This document shows, one piece after another, positions 26,086 to 35,292 of a stretch of DNA of 64,000 nucleotides. Source of the DNA: Amycolatopsis saalfeldensis (GTDB lineage Bacteria > Actinomycetota > Actinomycetes > Mycobacteriales > Pseudonocardiaceae); assembly GCF_900110575.1 (NCBI RefSeq), contig NZ_FOEF01000007.1, forward strand, positions 62,001 through 126,000, written 5' to 3'. Numbering within the stretch: position 1 is the first letter of the stretch; the number at the start of each line of letters is the position of its first letter. The position numbers and the translations under genes were made by a program. The notes under the pieces were generated by a model, which was not told the origin of the DNA, did no database searches, and saw nothing but the letters and a program-made list of their open reading frames with translations.

Positions 26086-27006
26086 ATGCTCGATGTCCGC
26101 AAGCTGATCACCTTGCGTGCCATAGCGGCGGAGGGATCCATCGCCGCGGCCGGTCGCGTCCTGCAATACACGCGTTCGGCGGTCTCGCAGCAACTCACGG
26201 CGCTGGAAAGCGAGGCGGGCACCGCGCTCGTCGATCGGACCGGGAACCACATCACGCTGACGCCCGCCGGGCGCAACCTCGTCGAGCACGCCGAGCGCAT
26301 CCTCGTCGAGCTGCGTTCCGCCGAAGCGTCACTGTCCACAGAGGCCGAAGGGTTCACCGGCCTGCTGCGCGTCGGCGTGCCGTTCCACGAGGGACCGCGG
26401 ATCATGAGCCGCGCGCTGACCGAGGTCCGCCGCCGGTTCTCCGAAATGGAGATCAGGCTCGCCGCCACCACCGACGAGGCCGGCGCCGACGCGGTGCGCC
26501 GCGATCAGCTCGACATGGTGATCGTGTCCCGGTACGGCGCGGCGCGTTCCCGGACCACGCCGGGGTTGCGTGAATGGGTTCTCGGCCACGATCCCCTGCG
26601 CCTCTGCGTCCCGGCGGACCATCCGCTGGCGAACAGCCGCGGCTGCACCATGGCGCAGCTGCGCGACGAGCCGTGGGTCGTGTGCCCCGACAGCACACTC
26701 GGCCGGCTCACAGTGAGCCTGTGCGTCACGGCGGGTTTCGAGCCGAGGGTCACCGCGACCGTGAACGACATCGGCACCGCCATCGGCCTGGTCGGAGTCG
26801 GCTGGGGCATCACCATCGCGCCGGAACTCACCCCCGCCGGCACCGAGGCCAAACTCGCCCGCCTACCGATCGACGGCCTGGACACCTTGCGCCACAACGT
26901 AGTGATCGTTCGAGACGGCGACCAGCTCTCGCCCCGCATCGCCGCGGTGATCGCCGCCGTCCGGGCCGTCAGCGAGCTTCCCTCCGAGAGCGGCCAAGGC
27001 TCATGA
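26086..27006 (+). CDS. LysR family transcriptional regulator
   Basis: A 306-residue LysR-type regulator. The winged HTH occupies about residues 1-60 (LITLRAIAAEGSIAAAGRVL, then SAVSQQLTALESEAGTALVDR) and the co-inducer-binding domain runs from about residue 90, with VGVGWGITIAPEL near the end. It is divergent from the Liv-type operon, which it probably activates in response to the imported compound or an intermediate. The ATG at 26086 lies 35 bp after a LysR box. Confidence 0.92.
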   Translation: MLDVRKLITLRAIAAEGSIAAAGRVLQYTRSAVSQQLTALESEAGTALVDRTGNHITLTPAGRNLVEHAERILVELRSAEASLSTEAEGFTGLLRVGVPFHEGPRIMSRALTEVRRRFSEMEIRLAATTDEAGADAVRRDQLDMVIVSRYGAARSRTTPGLREWVLGHDPLRLCVPADHPLANSRGCTMAQLRDEPWVVCPDSTLGRLTVSLCVTAGFEPRVTATVNDIGTAIGLVGVGWGITIAPELTPAGTEAKLARLPIDGLDTLRHNVVIVRDGDQLSPRIAAVIAAVRAVSELPSESGQGS

Positions 27007-27082
27007 CCGCTGCGCCGCGCGTCTGTCCCGTCGAGTACGTTCCCCGCCTTCCTGGTCCAGCACTGGCTGGGCAACCAGATCC

Positions 27083-27600
27083 TCAGCCTTTCGAGACGGT
27101 CAGGTGAGCCAGGCACAGCGACGGTTCGACGAAGGGGTCGAGCCGCCGCGCGGTGAGCGGGGCGCGTACCTCGGCCAGGACTCCCTGCATCAGGCCCAGG
27201 TGTAGCGAGCAGACGACGTCACGGTGCTGCTGAGCGATCTCACGGAACGGGCAATGCCGCAGCGGAATGACCGGCTTCTCGGCGTCATCCACGGCGCCGG
27301 GTGCGAAGCCGGCGCCGGCGAGCACGGTCGACAGGCGCCGGATCCCGTCCTCGGCGTCGACGCGCTCGGAAGGCATCGGCCGCTCGGCCAGGGAGCGGCC
27401 CCATTCCCGGCCGGCCGCGATGGCAGCCCGCCTCGGCCGCGGGAGTTCGCCGACGACGAGGGTGGTCAACATCGTTCGCGAACAGCCCGTAGCTGCGTTC
27501 ACCGGCGGAGGAGTCATGTGCAGCCGCTTGAAAGACCATCCGCGGTCTCCCGGGCCGGGTGCTGTCCTCGACGTGCCGCACGCCGAGCGGCTCGTCCCCA
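27083..27600 (-). pseudogene. Frameshifted, N-truncated SufR/ArsR-like transcriptional regulator
   Basis: The C-terminal two thirds of a helix-turn-helix regulator of the SufR-like type are readable, but in two frames. One frame gives GRPRMVFQAA...SAGERSYGLF; near 27471-27476 it shifts to MLTTLVVGELPRPRRAAIAA and continues through LRHCPFREIAQQH, VVCSLHLGLMQGVL and LDPFVEPSLCLAHL. The conserved cysteines of the C-terminal domain are still there. The N-terminal HTH, about 50-60 residues, is missing upstream. A one-base change would restore the frame, but the missing HTH makes this a relic rather than a sequencing error. Confidence 0.7.
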
Positions 27601-27624
27601 TTCGTATACCAAGGACCGAATCGT

Positions 27625-28045
27625 CTACGGCCCGAGCCGCCGGAAGCGTCCGTAGGGCTCCGCGTCGATCAGGGTGACGCGGACGGCGGCGCCGTTGGAG
27701 ACTCGGCAGGTTCGTCGCTCTCCTGGTTTCGCGCCCGCCAAGGCACGACCCAGCGGGGAGTCCGGCGAGCAGACCTCGAGGTCGTCCTGTTCGGTCTCGT
27801 CGCGCGAGCCCAGCAGGAAGGTCTCGGCGGTGGCGCTGCCGTCGTACCGGACGGTGAGCACCATGCCCGGTTCGGCGATGCCGTCGTCCGGCGGATCCTC
27901 GCCGACCACGGCCTCGCGCAGGATGTCCTCGATCTGCCGGATCCGGGCCTGGCGGTGGAGTCTCCGCGCGAACAAGGCCGGTGTGCTCTCGGACCAAACC
28001 GCGGTGGGCGTGGGGAGTCAGCCACGGGCGAGCCGAGGTGGTCAT
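27625..28045 (-). pseudogene. Frameshifted GreA/GreB-type elongation factor
   Basis: A proper start exists: ATG 28045 behind AAGGAGAA. It encodes MTTSARPWLTPHAHRGLVRE, the opening of small actinobacterial GreA-family factors. After about 26 codons the frame shifts near 27973-27980, and the rest (ARIRQIEDILREAVVGEDPP, EPGMVLTVRYDG, SPDSPLGRALAGAKPGER) continues in another frame to 27625. Part of the coiled-coil also seems deleted compared with relatives. A single-base indel explains the frame change. The C-terminal frame could still be translated from TTG/GTG-type internal starts, but I call it a pseudogene. Confidence 0.7.
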
Positions 28046-28082
28046 GGTGATGTTCTCCTTCCGGACAGTGTCCGAACTGGGC

Positions 28083-28122
28083 GCCCGTGGGGCCGGGACG
28101 GGGGTGTCCCAGCCCCACGGGC
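28083..28122 (-). terminator. Strong stem-loop, probable terminator
   Basis: GCCCGTGGGGC pairs perfectly with GCCCCACGGGC, and the interior GGGAC/GTCCC extends the stem. It lies 20 bp beyond the stop of the leftward 59-codon ORF at 28142 and upstream of the greA-like pseudogene, so it probably ends the dadA-like transcript. Confidence 0.65.
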
Positions 28123-28141
28123 TTCGGAGAGCCCGCGTCGG

Positions 28142-28321
28142 TCAGCGGGGCTCTGGCTGGTCGGCCGCGCCGGGCAGGAGGGCACCCGCGTCGATGGCGA
28201 ACCCCATGGCCGCCTTCAGGAGGATGTCCTTCTCCGTGCGCAGCAACGTGTTCTCCGCGCGGAGCCGCATCAGTTCGCGCCGCTCGCCGGAAGTCAGCTC
28301 TGCATCGCAAGGGGCTCGCAT
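28142..28321 (-). mobile_element. IS3-type transposase OrfA C-terminal fragment
   Basis: A 59-codon ORF starting ATG 28321. Its middle, SGERRELMRLRAENTLLRTE followed by KDILLKAA, is the leucine-zipper end of IS3-family OrfA proteins. The HTH half of OrfA, all of OrfB and the terminal repeats are absent, and the C-terminal 18 residues are unrelated. It lies 16 bp after the flavoprotein gene on the same strand and before a stem-loop, so it is likely co-transcribed. It may be a mere relic or a small coiled-coil protein. Confidence 0.6.
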
Positions 28322-28337
28322 GTGGTCTCCGGACGGC

Positions 28338-29600
28338 TCAGCGCAACGGATCGAACGGGCGGAGGGCCTCGGGCTGCTTGCCGGTGGTGATGTGCTCGGC
28401 GAGCAGGCGCCCGGTGACGGGGCCGTGAGTCAGCCCCCACATGCCGTGCCCGCCGGCGACGAACAAGCCGGGTGCGCCCGCCGCCCCGATCACCGGGCGG
28501 CCGTCGGTGGTGACCGGGCGGGAGCCGACCCAGACGTCGGTGCGCTCGTCCCACCGGATGCCCTTGAGCAACGGCCGGGTCGAGGCGACGATCGCCTCGA
28601 CCCGGGCCGCGTCGAGAGGCTCGTCCGGTTTCCGGAACTCCATGGTCCCGGCCACCCGCAGTCCGCTCCGATAGGGCGTGCACGCGACCCGGATGTCCGG
28701 CAGGTAGATCGGTCCCGGCACGGGGCGGTCCGTCGGCACGGTGAAGGAGTAACCACGCCCGGCCCGCACCGGGACGGTGACCCCGAACCCTTTGCCGAGC
28801 TCCCCCAGCCAGGCCCCGGTGGCCAGGACCACGGCGTGGGCGGACAGCGTCCGCCCGGCCGCCGACTGCACGGTGACAGCATGCGGGTGCCGGCGCACCG
28901 ATGTGACGGCGAAGCGGTGGCGGATCGTGGCCCCACGGCTAACGACCGAACGCGCGAGAGACTCGACGAAGCGCCCCGGGTCCACGTACCGCTGGCCGTC
29001 GATCCGGACGCCGGCGCCGTTGCGGGCATCCACCTGCGGGAAGCGCTTCGCCAGATCAGCGCCGGTGAGCCCGGTGTAGCTGATCTCCTGCCCGGCTTCA
29101 CCCATGCGCCGCAGTTCCGCCAGCAGCCCGGCCGCGTGCTGGGCGGTTTCGAAGACCGCCGTGATGGGTGCGTCGATGGTCGGTGCGTCGATCCCGTTCG
29201 CGGTCAGGACGTCGAAGGCTTCGAGGCATTCGGCGTTCAGCGGCAAGTTCGCCTGTACCGCGCGGCGCCAGGACTTGCCGGTGCAGTGCGCGGCGAACCG
29301 GGCCAGGAACGCCCACAGACGAGGGTCCGGAGTCGCGGGGACGTGCAGTGGTGCCTGCCGATCGAGCAGCGTCCGGACCCCGTAGCGCAGCACGCCCGGT
29401 TCGTTGAGCGGGATGGCGAGCCCGGGGGAAAGCCAGCCGGCGTTGCCCCAGGACGCGCCCGCGGCGATGCCGTCGCGATCGACCACAGTCACGCGAACGC
29501 CGCGTTCCTGCAGGAACCACGCGGTCGACAGGCCGACCACGCCGGCGCCGATCACGATGACCGAGCGCGGGCCGCCGTCCATCCGGTCGAGTTCGGGCAT
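28338..29600 (-). CDS. FAD-dependent oxidoreductase, D-amino-acid dehydrogenase-like
   Basis: A 420-residue DAO-family flavoprotein. The FAD Rossmann motif VIVIGAGVVGLSTAW is near residues 13-27, ASWGNAGWLSPG follows, and the C-terminal GHGMWGLTHGPVTGRLLAE closes the FAD site. These features match DadA-type D-amino-acid dehydrogenases; sarcosine- or glycine-oxidase-like activity cannot be excluded. The start ATG 29600 is chosen because GGAGG lies five bases upstream; a longer frame to 29681 exists without such a site. The PucR-type gene immediately upstream on the same strand may regulate it. Confidence 0.88.
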   Translation of the reverse strand: MPELDRMDGGPRSVIVIGAGVVGLSTAWFLQERGVRVTVVDRDGIAAGASWGNAGWLSPGLAIPLNEPGVLRYGVRTLLDRQAPLHVPATPDPRLWAFLARFAAHCTGKSWRRAVQANLPLNAECLEAFDVLTANGIDAPTIDAPITAVFETAQHAAGLLAELRRMGEAGQEISYTGLTGADLAKRFPQVDARNGAGVRIDGQRYVDPGRFVESLARSVVSRGATIRHRFAVTSVRRHPHAVTVQSAAGRTLSAHAVVLATGAWLGELGKGFGVTVPVRAGRGYSFTVPTDRPVPGPIYLPDIRVACTPYRSGLRVAGTMEFRKPDEPLDAARVEAIVASTRPLLKGIRWDERTDVWVGSRPVTTDGRPVIGAAGAPGLFVAGGHGMWGLTHGPVTGRLLAEHITTGKQPEALRPFDPLR

Positions 29601-29709
29601 GGCGTCCTCCGTGCCGAGAGTGGTGCTTGCCCCGCCAGGATGACCCGGATCAGTCCGGCCATGGTTGTCCGAACCCGACAATCCGGGACGGGCCGCTTGT
29701 CCGTTCCGG

Positions 29710-31248
29710 TCAACCCGGCGGGTCGGCGACGACGAGCTCGATGATCATCGCGAGGCGCTTCGCGGGCACGTCGAGCTGCAGCGTGGTGACCTCGGCCATC
29801 TTCCGCAGCCGGTAACGGATCGTGTTCGGGTGCACGCCGAGCCGCTCGGCGGCCTGCGCGAGGTCGCCCTGGGTCTCCAGCCACGCGCGCAGGGTCCCGA
29901 GGTAGCTGGTGCCGTGCGCGGCGTCGTGGCGGGCCAGGTCGGAGATCGGCCCCCGGGCCGGGGCCCGGCCGGCCGCCGCGGCCGCCCGCAAGCGCAGCAC
30001 CAGGATGTCGTCCCAGGATTCGTCGTAGGAGATCGCCCGGTCGCCGCCCGGTCGCGCGTCGTGGAGCGCGACGCACTCGTCGGCTTCCTGCCGGCTGGCC
30101 GGCAGCTCCGCGACGGTCGCGGCCGCGCCGATCCCGGCCAGCATTGTCACGGGGGAAGGCAGAGCGTCCCGCATGGCGCCGACCCACTTCCGGGCCGCGG
30201 TGACGTCCTCACCGGGCAGGACTGTGTAGACCGTGTTGCTGAACAACGTGCTGCGGCCCGGGCGCGACCAGCCGAACCCCGTGGTGGCGCGCTCGAAAGC
30301 CAGCAAGAGCGCGGCGTGGCGCTCCTCGGCGATGTGGGCTTGCAGCGCGATCACCCGGAACCGCCCGGGCGGCAACCCCAGCCGGCTGAGCACCGACGCC
30401 GCGTCCGGAGTGCCCTCCAGCAGCCGGATCACCAGGTCCGACTCGACCTGGCGCTCGAGGTCCGCGCTCGCCCGCGAGCGCAGCAGGTGCAGCCCGACTG
30501 TGCGCGAGCTGTCCCGCAGCACGGCTTTGCGGGCGTCGTCCAGGGGACGCTCGCACTCGACCCAGATCGAGCCCAGCGACTCGCGGCCGGCACGGATCGC
30601 GACCACCATCCGGCCGGCCAGCCCGTGCTCCGGCGCGGCCTCGACGAACAGCGGCTCATCGGACTCGGCGAGGTGGGCGAACACGCCCCGTCCTTCGAAC
30701 AGCTCGCGAGCGCGGTCCGGCACCCGCCGGCCCAGGATCGTTTCCAGCCGGACCTGATCGGCTCCCTGCTGCAGGCTGGAATAGGCCAGGACCCGGGAGA
30801 GCTGATCTTCGATGGTCACGGTGCTGCCGAGCGCGTCCGCCAAGCTGTCGGCCAGCGCGAACAGATCGGTCGGCCCGCGGCCCGACTCGGTCTCACGCCC
30901 TTCGAGCACCAGCCCGTAGATGACCGCGGCGATCTCGCCCCACGACACCGCCGGCTCGACGACGAGCACCGCGACGCCGCCGGCCTCCGCGGCCGTGATC
31001 GCCGCCGGCTCCAACGGCACGGCACCACGCACCAAGACCGCCGACGCCCGAGCGGCAGCCGCCAGCCCCACCGCCGCGACGACGGACTCCGCTCCGACCG
31101 CGAGGAACACGTCACCGCGCAGCTCACGAGATTCGCCCGGGTCGTACACCACCACATCGCGCAACGGCACTTCCCGCGAGACCGGGCAGCAGCACAGCCG
31201 CACTCCGTACCCACCGAGGACGTTCACCAGCCGGTCCAGCGTCACCAT
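29710..31248 (-). CDS. PucR/CdaR family transcriptional regulator
   Basis: A 512-residue regulator with an N-terminal PucR-type sensory domain (LGGYGVRLCCCPVSREVPLR, then DVVVYDP), a GGDEF-like middle domain and a C-terminal HTH_30 domain (LAQAAERLGVHPNTIRYRLR). Such proteins often activate purine, amino acid or amine catabolism. I choose ATG 31248; another start at 31269 would add seven residues. It precedes the D-amino-acid-dehydrogenase-like gene by about 110 bp on the same strand. The three adjacent cysteines at residues 19-21 are unusual. Confidence 0.9.
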   Translation of the reverse strand: MVTLDRLVNVLGGYGVRLCCCPVSREVPLRDVVVYDPGESRELRGDVFLAVGAESVVAAVGLAAAARASAVLVRGAVPLEPAAITAAEAGGVAVLVVEPAVSWGEIAAVIYGLVLEGRETESGRGPTDLFALADSLADALGSTVTIEDQLSRVLAYSSLQQGADQVRLETILGRRVPDRARELFEGRGVFAHLAESDEPLFVEAAPEHGLAGRMVVAIRAGRESLGSIWVECERPLDDARKAVLRDSSRTVGLHLLRSRASADLERQVESDLVIRLLEGTPDAASVLSRLGLPPGRFRVIALQAHIAEERHAALLLAFERATTGFGWSRPGRSTLFSNTVYTVLPGEDVTAARKWVGAMRDALPSPVTMLAGIGAAATVAELPASRQEADECVALHDARPGGDRAISYDESWDDILVLRLRAAAAAGRAPARGPISDLARHDAAHGTSYLGTLRAWLETQGDLAQAAERLGVHPNTIRYRLRKMAEVTTLQLDVPAKRLAMIIELVVADPPG

Positions 31249-31396
31249 GCCCCCGTTCCTACCCCACATCGCCGGCGGTCGCCTCGGCCGGAGTGGTTAC
31301 CGCAAAGTGCCTTCTTCCCCACGGAGAGTTGCTCTCATACGGTGATCGCAGGGCGTCCTGTCGGCAGCGGCGCCGGTGAGGAAGGCATGCTCCACT

Positions 31397-32629
31397 ATGG
31401 ACAATGAAGACGAAGGCACGCACTACCGGGGATTCGGGCCCGTCCTCGGGCTGCCGATCCACGACGCGCGGGTGGATCTCTCGGCATTGTCCCCGGATTT
31501 CCGGAAGTTGTTCCCGCCCGTGCTCGAGAAGGCGAAGGAGCCGCTGGTCGGCATCACCACGGACGGGCGCGTCGTACCAGACTTGTTCGCCATCCAGGAC
31601 ACCGGGTGGGATCCCGGCCCCGCGAGCAAAGCGGCGACGGCGTTCCTCGAGAGCCTCGCGCCCGCCCAGCGCGAAAACGTCCTGTTCGCCATCGACGCCG
31701 ACGAGTGGCAGATGTGGATCAACGCCTTTCCGAGCTGGGACCCCCACGGCCTGCGCCTGGCGGACCTCGAGCCCGCGCAACGCGAACGCGCACTCGCGAT
31801 CCTCGAGGAATCCTTGTCCGCCACGGGTTTCTCCGACGCCCGGACAGCCATGAAACTCAACGCCGCCCTCGGCGAACTGGTCGGCGGATACCGTGACACC
31901 CTCACCGAATACTCCTACTCCATCGCGGTGTTCGGCACCCCCTCGACGACCCGGCCGTGGGGATGGCAGCTGTGGGGCCACCACCTCGACGTGCACTGCT
32001 TCATACTCGGCCGGCAGCTCGTCCTCACCCCGACGTTCATCGGCGCCGAACCCACCGAAGCCGACCGCGGCGTCCACAAGGGACTGCGCCTGCTCGACGA
32101 CCAGCGGACAGCCGGACTCGACCTGCTGCGCAGCTTGCGCCCCGCACAGGCAAGCCAGGCCGTGCTCCACCATTCGGTCCGGGTGCAGGACCTGCCCGCC
32201 GAGCTCGCCGACCCCCTCAACGGCAGGCAGCGGGGCGGCGCCGCGCAGGACAACCGCGTCATCCCCTACGCGGGCCTGCCGGCCGGCGGACTCTCCCTCC
32301 CGCAACGAAACTCACTGCTCCGCCTGGTGGGCACCTACGCCCGGCGGCTCCCGGACGGTCCCGCCGCCGCGTTCATGGAAAACATCGAACAGCACCTCGA
32401 CGACACCCACCTCGCCTGGATCGGCGGAAGCGGCGACGACGACGCCTTCTACTACCGCGTCCACAGCCCCGTCGTCCTCATCGAATACGACTGCCAGTCC
32501 GGCGTCTTCCTCGACAACCACGAGCCCGAACCGTTCCACGTCCACACCATCGTCCGCACCCCCAACGGCGGCGACTACGGGCGCGACCTGCTGCGCCGGC
32601 ACCTCGCCCAGCACCACACCGGACGCTGA
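31397..32629 (+). CDS. DUF3500 family protein
   Basis: A 410-residue protein of the DUF3500 family, recognised from the block WGWQLWGHHLDVHCFILG, LTPTFIGAEP and the C-terminal IEYDCQSGVFLDN, EPFHVHTIVRTPNGGDYG. The function of the family is not established; the His-rich strands suggest a metal site. The start may be ATG 31397 or GTG 31376; AGGAAGG at 31379-31385 fits neither ideally. It stands alone, divergent from the PucR gene and convergent with an epimerase fragment. Confidence 0.8.
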   Translation: MDNEDEGTHYRGFGPVLGLPIHDARVDLSALSPDFRKLFPPVLEKAKEPLVGITTDGRVVPDLFAIQDTGWDPGPASKAATAFLESLAPAQRENVLFAIDADEWQMWINAFPSWDPHGLRLADLEPAQRERALAILEESLSATGFSDARTAMKLNAALGELVGGYRDTLTEYSYSIAVFGTPSTTRPWGWQLWGHHLDVHCFILGRQLVLTPTFIGAEPTEADRGVHKGLRLLDDQRTAGLDLLRSLRPAQASQAVLHHSVRVQDLPAELADPLNGRQRGGAAQDNRVIPYAGLPAGGLSLPQRNSLLRLVGTYARRLPDGPAAAFMENIEQHLDDTHLAWIGGSGDDDAFYYRVHSPVVLIEYDCQSGVFLDNHEPEPFHVHTIVRTPNGGDYGRDLLRRHLAQHHTGR

Positions 32630-32639
32630 GCGGCCCCCG

Positions 32640-32936
32640 TCAACGCTCGGCAGGCAGGTTCGGCCAAGCCTGCGCATCCCATGCGCCCAGCACCTGCTCC
32701 TCCTTCTCCGGCGCCAGACCGAACGGTGGCGTGCCCGGCGCGGCCCGGACCGACCCGCCTGACCGCAGCCAGGTGTCGCGGACGGAGTCGCCGAATGCAC
32801 GGGTGCGCAGGCCTGCCGCCTTCGCGGCGGCACCGGACACGGCCCAGAAACCGGCGGTGTCCGGTACGTCCGGGAGCCACAGCGGGAGGTCGGCCCACGG
32901 CAGCACGCCTTGGGACAGCAGTGGTGCCGTAAACAA
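32640..32936 (-). pseudogene. C-terminal fragment of NAD-dependent epimerase/reductase
   Basis: About 98 residues that match the end of actinobacterial NAD-dependent epimerase/dehydratase-type reductases: LPWADLPLWLPD, FWAVSGAAAKAAGLRTRAF, and GLAPEKEEQVLGAWDAQ. The Rossmann domain and catalytic Tyr-Lys are missing; upstream lies the promoter and leader of the rightward gene at 32957. It is a remnant left by a deletion or insertion at about 32936. Confidence 0.65.
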
Positions 32937-32956
32937 GTGTTGTCAAGGAGGTGCCC

Positions 32957-33781
32957 GTGCAGGCCATGTCCGACGTCCAACGCGCTGCTTTGGCCACCGC
33001 CGTGGAGCAGCTGGCGTGGACCGCAGTGCGGGAAGTGCTGGAGCTCGAGCCAGGGGAAGGGCCGCGCTCCGACCTGCCGGACGCGGACCTCCGTCAGATG
33101 TGGCTGACGGCGTTGACCTCGTTGCTGGCTATCCGCGACAGCGCCGAACAGCTGGCCGCGTCCACGGCGCTGTCCGCGGCTCAGCGGGGCGCCGACTACC
33201 CGGAGATCGGCCACGCGGCCGGGATGACCCGCCAGGGTGCCCGGCGTAAATGGCCGGGGCTGGCCGGACTGAGCGACGAACGCCGGCGCAAACTCACCTG
33301 GTGGAACCAGCACGGACGCGAGTTCGCTGACTCCGTCCGAGCGGTGCTCGCCGACGCCGGCGGACAGCGGGAACCATCCCGGCTGACCGTGCTGCGCGAA
33401 CGTCTCGACGAGATCGAGCGGGCGTCACCGGCGGCGCGAATCGACGCGTGCGACATGGTCCTGATCGACGCCCACGCGATAGCGATGAACACCGCCTCGG
33501 GGCACGCCGGCGGACTGCTGGCCGCGCTGATCGCCGACGCGTACGCCGCCACCACCAGCCATTCAGCACTGGTGAGCCATGACAGCCGCACCTGCGCGGC
33601 GGACGACTGCCCCGACGAGCCGATCGTCGAGGTGTGGCGCGCGAACGTCGATCGCCAGGCGGTGCCGGTCTGCCGCGCGCACGCCATCGACGCGCTCGGG
33701 CAGCCGGCCACCCGGATCGTGGCCGCCTACCGCCCGGACGTCGCCCTGATCGTGTTCACCGAGGCGAACGGCGACGCGTAA
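32957..33781 (+). CDS. Hypothetical protein with HTH-like segment
   Basis: A 274-residue protein I cannot name. Residues 70-105 (LSAAQRGADYPEIGHAAGMT, then RQGARRKWPG) look like a helix-turn-helix. The middle is helical (LTVLRERLDEIERASPAARI). The C-terminal part has CAADDCPDEPIVEVWRANVD and VCRAHAID, where paired cysteines and a histidine could bind zinc. AAGGAGG at 32945-32951 fits the GTG start 32957; GTG 32951 is too close. It abuts the epimerase fragment, so it may have come with the event that cut that gene. Confidence 0.65.
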   Translation: MQAMSDVQRAALATAVEQLAWTAVREVLELEPGEGPRSDLPDADLRQMWLTALTSLLAIRDSAEQLAASTALSAAQRGADYPEIGHAAGMTRQGARRKWPGLAGLSDERRRKLTWWNQHGREFADSVRAVLADAGGQREPSRLTVLRERLDEIERASPAARIDACDMVLIDAHAIAMNTASGHAGGLLAALIADAYAATTSHSALVSHDSRTCAADDCPDEPIVEVWRANVDRQAVPVCRAHAIDALGQPATRIVAAYRPDVALIVFTEANGDA

Positions 33782-33955
33782 GAGCCACAGTGCGCCGCCG
33801 ATTCGCCCCCGCGGCCGGTGACCAGGCCTGACAGGTGGCCGTTCTCCCGGTCCGCCGCGCGGTCAACTTCCTGTCACTGGCAACGCGATCCGTGTCCTTG
33901 CCGAGCACCAGGGCGGCATGACCACGACACTTGGAGCGGATGTCTATGACCGGGC

Positions 33956-34585
33956 CAGTTCTCGTCGGACTTCGCCGCGCTGGCCCCATCGGGCGACCCG
34001 GACTTGCCCAGCTTCACCGAAGCCGCGCTGACCATGCTGGACCCACTGCGGCACCGGCAGTTGCGTGGCCTCGTGCCCGGTGCGTTCACCCCGCGGATGA
34101 CGGCCGCGTTGGAACCGCGGGTCGAAGCGGTGACCGAAAGCCTGCTCGACGCCGTCACCGGACGCGAGGAACTCGACCTCGTCGCCGAACTGACGTATCC
34201 GCGGCCGGTCATCGTCATCGCCGAACAGCTTGGCATCCCCGGCGACGACCGGGCCATGTCCCGCCGCTGGGCCGAATCGCCGCTGCTGGATGGCAGGCAG
34301 ACGACCTCATCGGCGAGCTGGTGGCGTCCAAGGTGGACGGTCAGCGGCTGACCGACTCGGAGATCATCAGCTTCGTCGCGTTCCTGCTGCTGGCCGGGCA
34401 CCTCACCACGACCCTCTTGCTGCCACGCGATGGTGGCGGCTGTCCGCGCCGACCATAGCAGCATTCCCGACCTCGTCGAGGAAGTGCTGCGCTACCGGCC
34501 GCCGGTCGTGTTCCGGGACCGGCTGACCAAGTCGCCGATGGCGCTCGGCGACACCTCGGCATTCCCGGACGTGGCGATCGGCTGA
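33956..34585 (+). pseudogene. Cytochrome P450 relic with frameshifts
   Basis: Three pieces of a P450 are readable in order but in different frames. The first (from 33956) gives FSSDFAALAPSGDPDLPSF, HRQLRGLVPGAFTPRM and YPRPVIVIAEQLGIPGDD. The frame shifts near 34290 to WQADDLIGELVASKVDGQRL and FLLLAGHLTTTLL (the I helix). It shifts again near 34425 to AVRADHSSIPDLVEEVLRYR (the ExxR motif). The gene is cut at both ends: an in-frame stop lies just upstream at 33947 and the heme loop is missing after 34585. Confidence 0.8.
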
Positions 34586-35292
34586 GTCCCCTCACCACAG
34601 CAGCGGCCGCCGCTCACTCGACCGGACACACTCGATCCGCGCCGGCAGGTCCGGCGGCTGGCGTGCGCCGAATGCGCCCTACCGGCTCCGATGCCAGGTC
34701 GGACCGAGGCCCCGACCTGGCAATTTCGACGCGTCCGTGTGGCGACCGGAGCTGCAGCGGCTGGGGGTGTTTGGAGATGTCGGGCGGGGTGGATTCCTCA
34801 AGCGGACAAGAGACCCGTGGTGGTGCGGGTTGGCTGGATCTGCCCGGCCGCGGTCAGCGCCGGGCACCGGCATCAACCATGGAATGGCCGTCCCTCCCGA
34901 AGCGCCCGAGGCAGACGTCAGACCGCGGCCACAGCGCCGACCCGCCCAACCCTGCGAATTGCCCGTGGCCGACGTCGGCCCCCGCAAACCCGTCACAACC
35001 ATAGGTAGGACCGTCCGTTCCGCTCGGGTCACTGGCCGCCGTGCGGGAGATGACTCATGCGCTGGTAGGGCCGGTAGTGCGCCCTTTCACCTAATCGTGT
35101 AAAACGTATTTGCAGACCAAGACAGATCCGGCTCCGAGAGCAGGGGGTGAAGCTCGGGAACGTGCTCCGATCGCAGACGATTCCACGATCCGGGCGCGGA
35201 TCGAACCGCCTTGCCGGCCCGTGTCTGGTTGACGAGTCCCACATCGAATATTCCGTTTTCCCGACCTTGCTCGGCTGCCGAATTGCGACGGA
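34586..35292. other. 700-bp stretch without a convincing gene
   Basis: Several overlapping open frames of about 100 codons exist on both strands, but they are Arg/Pro-rich and none has a Shine-Dalgarno site or family features. The segment 35090-35300 is less GC-rich than its surroundings (for example TCGTGTAAAACGTATTTGC at 35094) and probably holds the promoter of the helicase gene. Confidence 0.5.

Noticed and set aside
34663-35102. Several open frames of about 100-120 codons upstream of the helicase gene
   Set aside because: Overlapping frames on both strands, Arg/Pro-rich, no ribosome binding site and no similarity pattern.
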